Shown piece after piece: positions 18,941 through 29,231 of a DNA stretch of 29,236 bases (position 1 is the first letter of the stretch; each line of letters begins with the position of its first letter). The notes beneath the pieces were generated by a model, which did no database searches, was not told where the DNA came from, and saw only the letters and a list, made by a program, of their open reading frames with translations. A program made the position numbers and the translations under genes. The stretch is from Selaginella moellendorffii (taxonomy: Eukaryota > Streptophyta > Lycopodiopsida > Selaginellales > Selaginellaceae). The stretch is from positions 545,117-574,352 of the forward strand of contig NW_003314368.1 of the NCBI RefSeq assembly GCF_000143415.4. Reading direction: 5' to 3'.

Positions 18941-21900
18941 ATGGCCTTTAGGGTTGGGGAAAAGGTTTACATTTTGAATGGTGGGAAGAGAGTTGCAAAA
19001 GGGACCCTTGTGTCTATGGATCGGAACTTTGTTATACACTGTCAAAGGCTTGGGGAAGGCAATGCTGCTGTATCAGTAGAGACTGTCTTCGATGGGAATG
19101 TGGTCGCTATTGAACGAGGAGAGATGGTCGTCGGGGTAAATGTTGTTGTTGCCTTGAAAAATCTGCAGAAGAAAGCAGATGTTGGGGACAGCGCAAGTGC
19201 GACGCATGTTCCCTCCGTGGATCTTAAGAACCGTGCTACATGGATTCAGGCAAAGGTGTTTCTAAACAACCCCGAGGGGGAGGTGGTAGCTGAGGGCTTA
19301 GCCACAGTTGTCGATCCAAGAAATGCGGTTGCTAATCAAGAATTGGGCTGGGATGATATTGGAGTTGCAATTTTAGAGGTTGTTGACACAGAAGAAAACA
19401 GTCTGACTATTGGAAGCATTGTGCGGTGGAAATTGAGGCATTTAGTGTTTGAGAATGTGAAGGATTCACAATCAAACACCACTACAACTGATGACAGAAC
19501 ATCTCTTCATGGGAAAAGAAAGTACACCTTCCTACAGCGCAGCCAAAGGGATCTGAGCAACGAACCGAAAAGGCAGAAAATGGTGATGGACGTTCGAATG
19601 GTCTCGACAGTTGCTTGTTGCAAGAGGAGGTGCTGTCAACATGCTGATTGGGATGCTATTGAAGAGGAGAGAGCAAGATACAAGACATTGTCCTGGAAGG
19701 CAGCTCGCAATTTTGTGTATGAGGCATTACGGTCATCTGTTGATGCTTCAGAACATCAGGTGGGGGGCATGGTCTTCTAGAGGGGTTTGGTCTACATGAA
19801 GGCATGGAGAATCATTTATGGAGTCCCTCGAACCACATTCTACAGAATCAAAACTGAGTTCGAGGAACAAAGGGTTGAAAAGGCAGTCCATGGGAACGAC
19901 GGTACGCACAAAACCAGGGGTCATGTTGTATATGGAGAGGCAATCTTCAAGAGGTTTGTCGAGACATGTAGCGAGCAGCAACCACATAAAACCCGCCTCT
20001 TGGAAGATGGAACACGAGACACCCAACGAGTTCTCCCTTCCATGTATACCAAGGGGGCCATATTGGAAGATGTGAATCGGGAACTCCAGAGTAATGGCTA
20101 CAGGAAGCTGAGCCAATCTAGATTTAGTAGATTGTGGAGCAACAGGTTTAGGGATGTGAGTATAGGAAAGTACTCCAGCTTTTCAAAGTGTGACGAGTGC
20201 ACTGCTATCAAAATGGCTTTGTCGAAGAATTCTTGCAGCGCTCAAGAGCGAGAGACGTTGGTTAGAAGGCGGCTCGACCACAACATCGAGCAGAGAAGCT
20301 GCAGGACTGCATATTATCATAACAGGATTCTCTCCATGGAGAGACCTGACTCTTACCTCTGCATCATCCACGACAAAATGGACCAGAAAAAGACGTGCTT
20401 ACCTCGACTCAATCCTGCCCCCAAGGCAATCTCTTCATCCATGCAGCTGCCTGTGTCTCTGTTTGGCATAATCGCTCATGGGCATGGTGCCCAGAACTAT
20501 GGGAACTTCTTTGTACCTCTATGGGGTGGCGGGGGTGCAAACATGATGATTGCGTCCCTAGCAAAACACTTAAGGTCTCTGCAAAGTGCGCAGACTGAGC
20601 TGAACGGCCAACCCTTGCATAAGGCCCTTGTCGATCGAACCCCATACAGGGTTCAGCTGGAGGAGGAGCAAAGGCTTGCAGTATCGCGTGGGGCCCCATG
20701 CCATCCCAGTGAATATGTTGGCCGTCAGATTGTAGGGTTATCACGTGAGGCCTCATGCCATTCCGACGAGGCTGGTCGCCCGGTGAATGCACACTCATCC
20801 AAACGAAGCAGAATCTCAAGGAAGTTCTTGCGGCCGATGTGGCCTTCCACCCCATCTTCTGCTCCAAACAGACAATGCTGGCAGTGAGAACAAAAACATG
20901 TACGTCTTCGCGTACTTGGCGATGCTTGTTGCCAAAGGCATATTTGAAACGGTTACACTTGGCTTTCTCATGGTTGGGCACACTCATGAAGACGTCGATG
21001 CCATGTTTAGTCACCTGGCAGAGTCCCTCCGGCGATCCAATGTCCTCACCCTCCCACAATTCTACGATGAATTCCAAAATTGCATCAAAGGCACTGTTGA
21101 AGCTGCACTTGTGATAGAGGTTCCAGACTTTAAGGGGTTTGTAAGAGGCTACATCAGGGACGGATCCGAAACGCTGATTGGCCACTCCAAGCCTCTTCAG
21201 TTTCATTTCAGCATGCGTGACGGTGCTCCAGTGATGAGGTACAAGATGAGAGAATGGGACACAGTGTGGCTGCCAGTGGACGGCATTGAACTCTTCAAGA
21301 GAGATCCCATAACTGGGGAACCTATGATTCCTCAGGGTTCCCCACGGCCGATGCACCCGGATGGACTCAAAGACCAGGAAAGTATAGTGGCCGGGATTAG
21401 ACAGCATATTGCCTTCTGGAAGAGGGGGTTGGTGTTTGGTGGAGAATCCTATTTTCAGAGGTGCAAGCCTTTGCTCGAATACTGGGAGAAGATTATATCT
21501 GCTATCCAAAATGGGCCGGTTGTATATGAAGAATTGGAAGAGTCCTTTTGGCCAGAACCCAGAGCACCAGATAGTAGCGGAACAATGTCCTCTGGAAATG
21601 CAGTGACAGATAACGATGTTGAGGATCACTATTGTGGGCCGAGGAACAAGAAGCCGGATTCAGCATTCAATCCAGTACAAGTCTGCAAAGGAATGGTCGT
21701 GCTTGTCAGACCCAGTAATAAAAAACAAATGATATGGGTGGGGCGCTGCATCACTGATGCAGAGGAGGACGCGGAAACTAACTCCTTCAATGTAACTATG
21801 GAGTGGTTCAAGCCAAGTTCCGGATATACGAAGGATTGCCTAGAAAAGAGATGGGTGCTGAATCCAAGGGATCCCAGCATGAGCATATCGGTGGATAATG

Positions 21901-22077
21901 TTGTGCATGGTTGGATGCGGAAGCAGAGTGCCACCATCACCTTGCCAGACCATGCAAGAGATGCAGCAAGAGCATTCATAACCCGGGTTCAAGGTGAGAT
22001 TTAATATTCCTTTACTAAGTTTCTAATGTATTTTATTTCAAGGTGAACAATCCGAATCTGAATCAGAGGAGGCGTGA
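18941..22077 (+). pseudogene. DUF7869-type transposase-like protein of the 12.4-kb element
   Basis: The frame opens at the ATG 18941 and continues past one in-frame TAG (19778-19780, codon 280) to about 20640. An unresolved intron or intron pair lies within about 20640-20840. The second frame runs to 21993 and splices (intron 21994-22042) to a short acidic exon, GEQSESESEEA, with TGA at 22075-22077. In the N-terminal 160 residues two related units (RVAKGTLVSMDRNFVIHC; EVVAEGLATVVDP) recall the DUF8039 repeats of plant transposases. CCKRRCC and SKCDECTAIK are metal-binding-like. IIHDKMDQ, LLQTDNAGSENKN and VGHTHEDVDAMF supply the three acidic positions expected of an RNase H-fold (DDE/D) nuclease. 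Its place on the element, reading toward the right end, fits a transposase. The family name is from memory of these signatures. Confidence 0.72.
20683..20761. repeat. Two 22-bp palindromes in the unresolved intron of the transposase-like gene
   Basis: Copies at 20683-20704 and 20740-20761, with left arms ATCGCGTG and ATCACGTG, right arms CATGCCAT. They lie exactly where the frame of the transposase-like protein is interrupted. Confidence 0.85.
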
Positions 22078-22151
22078 TGGCATGTGGCCCTTTGCACTAG
22101 TATATCTTAATACTGGTCTGAGAAATAGAATGGCATGTGCCCTCAGGCCTT
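22077..22151. repeat. Two partial palindromes after the transposase-like stop
   Basis: Left halves ATGGCATGTGGCC at 22077 and ATGGCATGTGCCC at 22130, right arms decayed. The first overlaps the last base of the stop codon. Confidence 0.7.
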
Positions 22152-22668
22152 TTACTAAATCACCTTTGAAAGAAATGCAAGCCTCTATGTCGTAAAAAAA
22201 AGGTACTAGAGAAATTCCTTAATAATATGAATGTTATTTAGTTTCATGAAAATACACTAAGGGTCAAATGAGTTAAATGACTTCTCCAGACTAGCAATGC
22301 CTCTTGCTACACCTTCACAATTAGATTCGTTAGAAAAAGATAACATTGAATAATATCTAAATGTTCTCACCATTAAGTTATATGTCTGGCTAATAGGAAT
22401 GACATTCATCTTGGAAAGCTCACCACACGCTCAATGAACAAACAAATAGTGTGTGCGCGCATGCCATCGCTCTTCTTTAGCTTCAGATTCGGCTTGTTCA
22501 CCTTGACAATGAGATTTATTATACAACCAGATGGACTCAGTCTGGACACAAAGTCACCGCGCTAGTCACCATGCCCCAGATATGTCTAGCCCCTAGACAA
22601 AAAACATATAATTTCACGTCATTTTCAAATACTTGAAAATTTGTACCTAGTCCCATTTTACTGAATAA
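22152..22668. other. Right subterminal region of the transposon
   Basis: About 520 bp with no gene. The complement of 22465-22520 repeats the last exon of the transposase-like gene (CAAGGTGAACAAGCCGAATC, then GAAGC) and is followed by a half palindrome at 22449-22467. So an inverted, diverged copy of the gene's 3' end sits at the right terminus. Confidence 0.65.
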
Positions 22669-22693
22669 ATCCCACTTTAACGAAATAGAGCTT
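22669..22693 (-). repeat. Right terminal inverted repeat of the 12.4-kb transposon
   Basis: Its complement reads AAGCTCTATTTCGTTAAAG then TGGGA. TATA follows directly at 22694-22697, then retrotransposon LTR sequence. Confidence 0.8.
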
Positions 22694-22697
22694 TATA

Positions 22698-23083
22698 ACC
22701 TTATGCAAGCCTTGTAAGTACTCTCCCCACCTTCCACCTTTAGGTCCTTAGCTATGTGGCTAGAGTGAAGTTTCAATGAGCCATGCAAAGTATCCAAGTA
22801 GGTAATGCCACCCACACTTGGATTGAGAGCATTGACCATTCGATCTTCTACGGGAGCTAGAGCAAGCTTTTGAACACTTCACCAAAATACCTTATTTATC
22901 CATCTTTATTAACTCTAACCTTGAACTCTTTAGTGGTTATATTATCACCCACTATATGAGTATAGCATTCCTTGGTCACACTGGCCTTTCTTGGCCAAAC
23001 TGGCTCTACTGGAGTCTTCCCCTTACTATACTTTTGGAGCTCACCAAGGTTTGGGAGACAATCGCTTTAGGCTTTCACCCTCG
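22698..23083 (-). mobile_element. LTR of retrotransposon, 5' part, minus orientation (right half of split copy)
   Basis: The complement aligns with 23680-24070 of the plus copy: GGTGAGCTCCAAAAGTATAG, GATCGAATGGTC, AGTGTGGGTGGCA and ACCTACTTGGATAC all recur. With 9690-10281 it makes one LTR copy split by the DNA transposon. Confidence 0.85.
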
Positions 23084-23279
23084 GACTTGGACTTGGATTT
23101 GGACTTAGACTTGGACTTAGTCTTGGACTTGGTCTCAAACTCGGTCTTAGACTTAGTCTTGGAGTCGGTCTCAAAGTTGATCTTGGACTTAAATTTGGTC
23201 TCAGTCTCAATCTTAGTCTCGATTTCAATCTCTTTCTCAGTCTCGGTCTCTTTCTCAACCTTGACCTCAAACTCCATCT
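23084..23279 (-). repeat. Hexamer array, (GAGTCC)-like, minus orientation
   Basis: The plus strand shows CTTGGACTTAGACTTGG and GGTCTCAAACTCG-type repeats, the complement of the GAGTCC/GAGACC array that follows. The orientation flips at about 23280. Confidence 0.9.
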
Positions 23280-23679
23280 CAAGTAGTCCGAGATGGACCG
23301 AGATGGAGTCCGAGATGGAGTCCCAAATGGACCCGAGATGGAGTCTGAGATGGAGTTCGAAATGGACCCGAGATGGAGTCTGAGATGGACCGAGATAGTG
23401 TCCGAAATGGAGTCTGAGATGGACCCAGATGGAGTCCGAGATGGAGCTTGAGATGGACCCAAAATGGAGTCTGAGAAGGACCCGAGATGGAGTTCGAAGT
23501 CGAGACCAAGACCGGGACCGAGACCGAGACCGGGACCGAGACTGAGACCAGGACCGAGACTAAGACCGAGGCCAAGGCCGAGACCGAGCCCAAGCACGAG
23601 TCTGAGTCCGAGTCCAAGTCTGAGTCCGAGTTCGAGTCCGAGTCCGAGTCCGAGTTCGAGTTCGAGTTCAAGTCTGAGA
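23280..23679 (+). repeat. Hexamer arrays, (GAGATGGAGTCC) and (GAGACC/GAGTCC), plus orientation
   Basis: About 200 bp of GAGATGGA(C)CC and GAGATGGAGTC units, then GAGACCGGGACC, then GAGTCCGAGTTC units. All long frames across it are artefacts of the 6-bp period. Confidence 0.92.
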
Positions 23680-24675
23680 GGGTGAAAGCCCAAAGCATTC
23701 GTCTCCCAGACTCTAAGGGGTTTGGTGAGCTCCAAAAGTATAGTATGGGGAGGACTCTAGTGGAGCCAGTTTGGCCAATAAAAGGCCAATTTGGCCCAAG
23801 AAAGTTGTGCTCAGGTGTTGGGTGATGGGATAACCACTGGGAGGTCCAAGGCTAGAGTGAATACAGACTATCAAGCGGGGTACCTTGGTGAAGTGTTCAA
23901 GAGCTGGCTCTAGTTCCCCCGGGAGATCGAATGGTCGATGCTCCCAGCCCAAGTGTGGGTGGCACTACCTACTTGGATACCTGGCGTGGCTCAACGGAAC
24001 CTCGCTCTAAGCCCATGGCTAGAGCACCAAAAGGCAAAAGGTGGGGAGAGTACCCATGAAGTTTGCGTAAGGCCACGGTGTTCTGAAATGTTGTCCCAAA
24101 GTCCCAAACTATGGAAAGGAAGAGGAATGGTCCTCTAGTGTAGTGACTAATGATACGGTCATGTGGTGAGGAAGTCCCAGAGGACAGTGGGACTTAGTGG
24201 TCGGGCATAAAGGCCCAGTCCCAATGGCAGTGTTGGCGAACACGGGCATGGGCAGAAATGGGACTTAGTGGGGACTGTAAAAGGGATATTGGGGAAAGTT
24301 GTTCCCCATGTCTGCGGGCATCTTAAGGATGCTAAGGAGTGGATTTTGGATGGTCACTCTTGGACGGATGGCCTAGTCCTTGAGAGACGGGACTGTGATG
24401 TAGGTGGTGTTGAACCACCGGTGTGACTAAGGTGAAGGGGCATAGCCTTAGCGTAACGGGCTAGTATGTTGGTGGTACCTTGGGTGTCGGTCTTGAGACT
24501 GGGCACGTGGAACACTTAAACTAAGTGCAAGGGATGAGTGGCATGGATGCCATTCTCGGGGCTAGCAAATCCCAAGTCCTGAATTAGACTTAAGGAGGTT
24601 GTGAATGAGACTCCTCCAAGTGGTCAGAGGTGTGGTTAAGTGACTAAAGTAGAATGGAAAAATTAGTCGATTACA
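23680..24675 (+). mobile_element. LTR of retrotransposon, plus copy (uninterrupted)
   Basis: About 1 kb that matches both halves of the split minus copy in order, without the transposon. It ends in GATTACA at 24675, directly before a primer binding site, so it is the 5' LTR of the element to its right. The 5' border of the LTR is not clear; the hexamer array may belong to it. Confidence 0.8.
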
Positions 24676-24678
24676 ATT

Positions 24679-24690
24679 TGGTATCGGAGC
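24679..24690 (+). other. Primer binding site, initiator-Met tRNA type
   Basis: TGGTATCGGAGC, three bases after the LTR end. The usual plant site complementary to the 3' end of initiator-Met tRNA is TGGTATCAGAGC, so there is one change. Confidence 0.75.
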
Positions 24691-27600
24691 TATTCCTTAG
24701 TCCAACTTTTATTGGTGCTCAAGTATATCACCACTGGTGTTGGCATTGGAAAGTCCTAGAAGTGGGCCTATTTGTGAGGAGTAGCAAGTCAGGAAGACAT
24801 GGCTCTCCACTATAGTTTATGTGTGAACTAGTAGGTGAGGTGGTGGATACAAAAGGGCCAATAATGGAACGACTTCGGGATCTTGGGAATAATATAAGGT
24901 TTTCCTCAAAGAGTTGAGGATGTGATCCAAATGAATGTTTGACTTAGCAAACTGACTAATGTAGTTGTGGTAAACAACTATAGTTGGGATCACGGGAAAA
25001 ATAAAGACTCCAAAACCATAAAGGAGTCACAAGATTATCCTCATATAGTTGAGGTTGGTGCTCACGAATTTGAGACTAAAATTAATGACCGTGGAAGGTC
25101 AAATATGGAAGAGGACACAAGTCTTTGAAATGGTAGCCGAAGCTACCTTGATAAATGCTAGAACAACCCAAAGAATTAGAGGTGTACTTAGAGGATGAGT
25201 TGGTATTCTCATCACATGGATAAGTAGTCCAAAAGGGCAAAAGTTGCCCCAAGGAACAACATCAAGTGTTGGAGTGACACTTGCAAAGATGGTCCTTACG
25301 AGTAGGATATGAATACAAAAAGTTGTATTCCAGTGAGCTGGCACCTCAAATAGGACCTTATGGGTCATTGGATTTTAAAGTCCAAAAATGCTAAATGACT
25401 CAAGTAGAGTTAAGGAATGGTCCTAAGGGATTGCTAAAAGCATTTGGACTAAGGTGTGTTATGCCCCACAAAGGTTGGGGAGGATTATAGGATCCAAGTA
25501 TGAGAATAGTGAGTATCTCATCAATGGCGGAATGGGCCATACTAAAGTTGTGGGGAAGGTGTTCCCAGAAGAAAACAACTTTGACACAAAGTTGTGAGTA
25601 AACTCTATGGTGCAATACTAACGGATAGTTGGCATGAGAAAGAACTGCATTGGTCTTGGCAAGGACTTAGACACAAGTAAAAAGTGTCATAAAGGTAAGC
25701 TTGTGGAGTCGATGGTGTGGAGACACCAAATGTGCCAAGGCATGATGCCTTAATGTGAGTTGGTGGGTTCACGAGAACCCTTCCCAAAGGAATCCTAATG
25801 GAAATGGGAATGGCATAGCCTAAGCTGGAAGGCATGCAGTTGGAGTGTGGTGACCCAGATAATGATGGAGGTGTGGAAGCACCAGCAATGAGTTGTAGGA
25901 CTTGACAACTATGAAGCAACTAAGCAAAAGGTGCAAAATAATTGGTTAAATTGGTAGTAGGTAGCTACCCAAGACTTTTTAATGGCATAAGGAAGTTAAA
26001 TATACTCTTATGGGGGGATAAATTGCTTATGTACTGATATAATAAGTCAATATCATAAAAGGGAATGCTCATTAGCAAAGATGCCATCATTGGGATAACC
26101 AAACACTCTAGAACACCAAGAGGTGTTGTTTAATGTCGCAAGGGCAATAAATAAGGCCCAAGGGACTAAGTCCTTAGCAAATGATGGATAGAAGGTGCTA
26201 TCCAAACATCCAAGGTTGTGAAAACGGAAGAAGTCCATCTACCCGAATTAGACAAAGCAAAAAAATGGAATTTTGGCAAGGCTAGTGATGGGCATATAAA
26301 GACCCATATGTAGCAACATTAATCCTGGTGTGAGGGATTATAAGGCGAGCATACCCCGATTGAGGAACCACTTCCTAGGCTATTGGGTAGGTTCATCCCC
26401 AAGAATACTTGCTAAAGCATGGTAGAAAGTGCAAGGCCATTCTCTTAGTTTGGAGGTGAATAACCGAAGGAAATGTGTGAGGCCAAAAGCAAGTAGTAAG
26501 GGGATAGAACCAAACCATAGGAATCGAAGAGTATAACCAAGGGTGGTTATGTCAGTTGGGAGTGGAGAATCAAATGGGCGCTCGAGCATGTTGTTATTAG
26601 TAACTGTGGTGCCATGAAGAGTCTAAAGCATGGAATTGTCCATGCTAGACCATATGGCAATTAGAAAGCTTGTGAAAGGAGAGGCCTTAGCAAGCTAAGG
26701 GACAAAGTTCCTTCAAGGTTCCCAAAGACAATTCTAGGTAGTGTAGTACCTAGGAAGCCAAGTGTAAATAGTTCATAAAACGCGTGAAATCAGAGTGGCA
26801 CAACAAAAGCGTGGTCTTGAAGCTTGCTATAAGGCAATGCTAACAAAGTTGGGGAATTAGTTCCCGAGTGTTCAAATAGATGACTTTGAACGGAAGTTGA
26901 TGGTCAAGGACTTTCACACTTATGCATGAAACCATGTTACATTGGTTGGATGATTTGCTAAGCAAGAGTGGCAAGTCAGGGGAATGAATCCCCTAGTTGA
27001 AGGTGCTAATTTCAAAAGGGGTGGCCCATGGGGCCAAGCATGGAGGAGTCCATGCATGATTATAGACTTGTCAAGTGAGAAGACTTGGCAATTTAGAGGG
27101 ACTAGGTTCCTAAGCTATGATCCGTAGCGCACTTTGGATATAAATTGGTGCACTGGCATGGGGAGTCACGCCAGGCATCTAGGGTGATGCCATCCGTAGA
27201 TGCATATACGGAGGGTGGGTTCGAGTCCCAACCCTCTAGTGCTTGGGTTCGAGTCCCAAATCACTAGGGCAAGGTGATGGTTTGGAATATAAGGACACTC
27301 ATATTTCGGTGGTCATGGATTCTCAATGAGGAGATTGGCTTGGGCACACCGCCAAGCGGGGGATGCCCCAGAGTCATGATGCATGATTAAATTGCTTAGA
27401 GTGAAAGCTCAGCATATCTAACTTGAATACTTTGGTGCAAAAGGCACCAAGGACGTGGTGAATGAGATGGGGACACCTAATATTAGTTGTTATAAATCCT
27501 TGGCCAGAAGGGTTGGCTTGGGTGCACCACCAAGCGTGGGGGATGCCCCCGGGGTCATAGTCAACAATTTAAAAGGGTCTGGAAGACTTAATTCCTATTG

Positions 27601-28880
27601 GTAGACCTATTAAGGGGTCAAAATGAGATCATTAGGTGATCTTATAGCTAAACAAGGACAAAGTCGTTGTTTAGGTTAAGGAATATGATTCCTAGTTCAA
27701 AGTGTTGAGTTGAATTATTGAGAATGGTGTGGCTTAATCAAGGTGACCAAATGGGAAGGACACCTAAAGGGAAATCAGTCGTACTAAAACGATGGTATAG
27801 TAAGTCTAAGAAAGTAGTCTCTAGGAGAGACCCATAGGAGGGTCACAAAGTTTGGCCGTCTGTAGCAAAAAATGCTAAAGAGACCTACTAGGGGTGAGCA
27901 CCCTCTAGACTTAACAAAGTAAAGCCTTTGCCATAGAACCAAAAGGATACCTCAAGAATGGAGGTAGTGACCTTATATTGCTCAATGCAACAATTAATGG
28001 ATAAAAGCAAAAGATTAGTGGCCAAGTGTGGGCCAAAGAGTTCATTGAAAGGAATCCAAATGACAAAGTTAGGCATAGAACATTAAGGTGTTAGATGCCA
28101 ACGGATTGTGAGAAAGGAAGTATGCTTCCAGGGATGGATTCTCAAATGCTCCAAATTGGCAAAGGTGAAAACTCCAAGAAAGGGAGCGGCAAAGTAACCA
28201 AATGATAGGGGCGTGGACAACTTTAGCACAACTTATGATAACTGGAACTTAGTGCCAAATGTGGCACAAAATAAAAAGGAGGATGATGGTGCCCTTAAGT
28301 GGAGAACTTCCTAACATGGGGAAGTGAAGTTGCACAATATATGCAATGAAAGGTGTCAGAAACACCAAGGAAATTGACTTCAGGAAGTCAAAATTAAAAG
28401 TTCCAAAGTGAACTGGTTATGTCAATAGAAGTTGAGACTACTCAAGAATGAGTAGTGGGATTGAGCTAGAGAACGTGTTTCTAATGGGTTTAGCGAGAGC
28501 TAAACCAATAAAAGGGAGAGAACCACTTGAGGTGGTCAAATGAGTCTCTATGTTGGAGACACTATGCTCCTTAGAGGTTGGACAAGGCATGGTGAGCCTT
28601 TGGTGTCAAACCATTGATGAATATTGGTTAGGCGCCAAGGATGGAAAAGGTAATATATGCTAGTGTTACTTTATAAAATGGTTTATCGTTCGATGAGGAC
28701 ATCGAACTTTGTCTATGGGTGGTGGAGTTGTGAGACACAAATCCCTAAGCCCCAAAGTGGAGCCAAAAAGGTGCCATGTGGTAGTGGCTGAAGCGAAAGC
28801 CAAACGAGCGTAATACGTTTGGACTAAAAGGCTCCAACTTGAAAGGTCAAGAGCAGGAGTGGAACTCCCAATGGAGTACT
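24691..28880 (+). mobile_element. Internal region of a non-coding (LARD-like) LTR retrotransposon
   Basis: About 4.2 kb with no open frame longer than about 100 codons and no visible gag or pol motif on either strand. Repeated phrases of the type GGTTCGAGTCCCAA (27222, 27245) and GGGGGATGCCCC (27358, 27539) occur. This fits a large retrotransposon derivative that depends on proteins from elsewhere, or a fully decayed element. The 3' LTR may start at TGTAAGGAACC (28881). Confidence 0.55.
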
Positions 28881-28967
28881 TGTAAGGAACCAACTCGCCG
28901 AGGTGTCGTAGGCTAAAGGAACCCCAAAAGCATGACCAAAATGACAAAGAGTTCATCGGATGGGACC

Positions 28968-29152
28968 AAGTCGAAGATCGAGTCCAAAACCGACTCTAGG
29001 ACCGAGTTCGAGATAGAGTCCGGAATCAAGTCCGAGACCGACTCGGGACCGAGTTCGAGTCCGAGTTCGAGACCGAGTTCGAGATGGAGTCCGAGATCCA
29101 AAATCGGGTCCGAGACACGAGTCCGAGGTCAAGTCCGAGGTCGCGTCCGAGG
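28968..29152 (+). repeat. Hexamer array, (GAGTCC/GAGACC)-like, right end
   Basis: The same class of repeat as at 23280-23679 (GACCGAGTTCGAG, GAGTCCGAGTTCGAG). It may mark the second LTR of the element. The sequence after it (GGGTACCAGGCATAG) differs from what follows the first array. Confidence 0.88.
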
Positions 29153-29189
29153 GTACCAGGCATAGATATGCTGACAAAACCCCGGACCT

Positions 29190-29200
29190 CCCTCTCTTTT

Positions 29201-29231
<31 letters not shown>

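Larger units (their letters stand above)
10282..22693. mobile_element. 12.4-kb DNA transposon, candidate new family
   Basis: Bounded by TATA at 10278-10281 and 22694-22697. The termini are inverted repeats starting AAGCTCTATTTYGTTAAAG and matching over about 25 bp with one or two mismatches. The flanks (CAGAATAC / ACCTTATGC) join to the uninterrupted LTR sequence seen at 24061-24090 (GCGTAAGGCCACGGTGTTC), which acts as the empty site. TATA would be a 4-bp target duplication; a 2-bp TA duplication with longer termini is equally possible. The element carries a divergent gene pair: a ParB-like/HAD giant gene (minus) and a transposase-like gene (plus). It also carries dispersed 22-bp palindromes, two minisatellites and an interstitial telomeric repeat. 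CACTA-type ends are absent. Confidence 0.8.

Noticed and set aside
10668-20761. Palindromic repeats as a CRISPR array
   Set aside because: Spacing is irregular (57 bp to over 1 kb), the copies lie in introns and exons of a eukaryotic gene, and no cas genes are present.
20409-21629. Minus-strand 406-residue frame opposite the transposase-like gene
   Set aside because: It spans exon and palindrome sequence alike and has no recognisable motif, while the plus frames carry the conserved signatures.
10282-22693. The central element as a CACTA (En/Spm) transposon or a Helitron
   Set aside because: The ends are AAGCTCT..., not CACTA; there is a flanking duplication and inverted termini, unlike Helitrons, and no Rep or helicase motif.
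22991-23825. Long frames such as LDLDLDL or PRPRPGPR repeats as proteins
   Set aside because: They come from a 6-bp tandem repeat that leaves all frames open on both strands; codon content follows the repeat unit.
27222-27262. tRNA genes suggested by GGTTCGAGTCCC motifs
   Set aside because: Two T-loop-like motifs occur close together, but no acceptor stem, D arm or anticodon stem can be folded around either.
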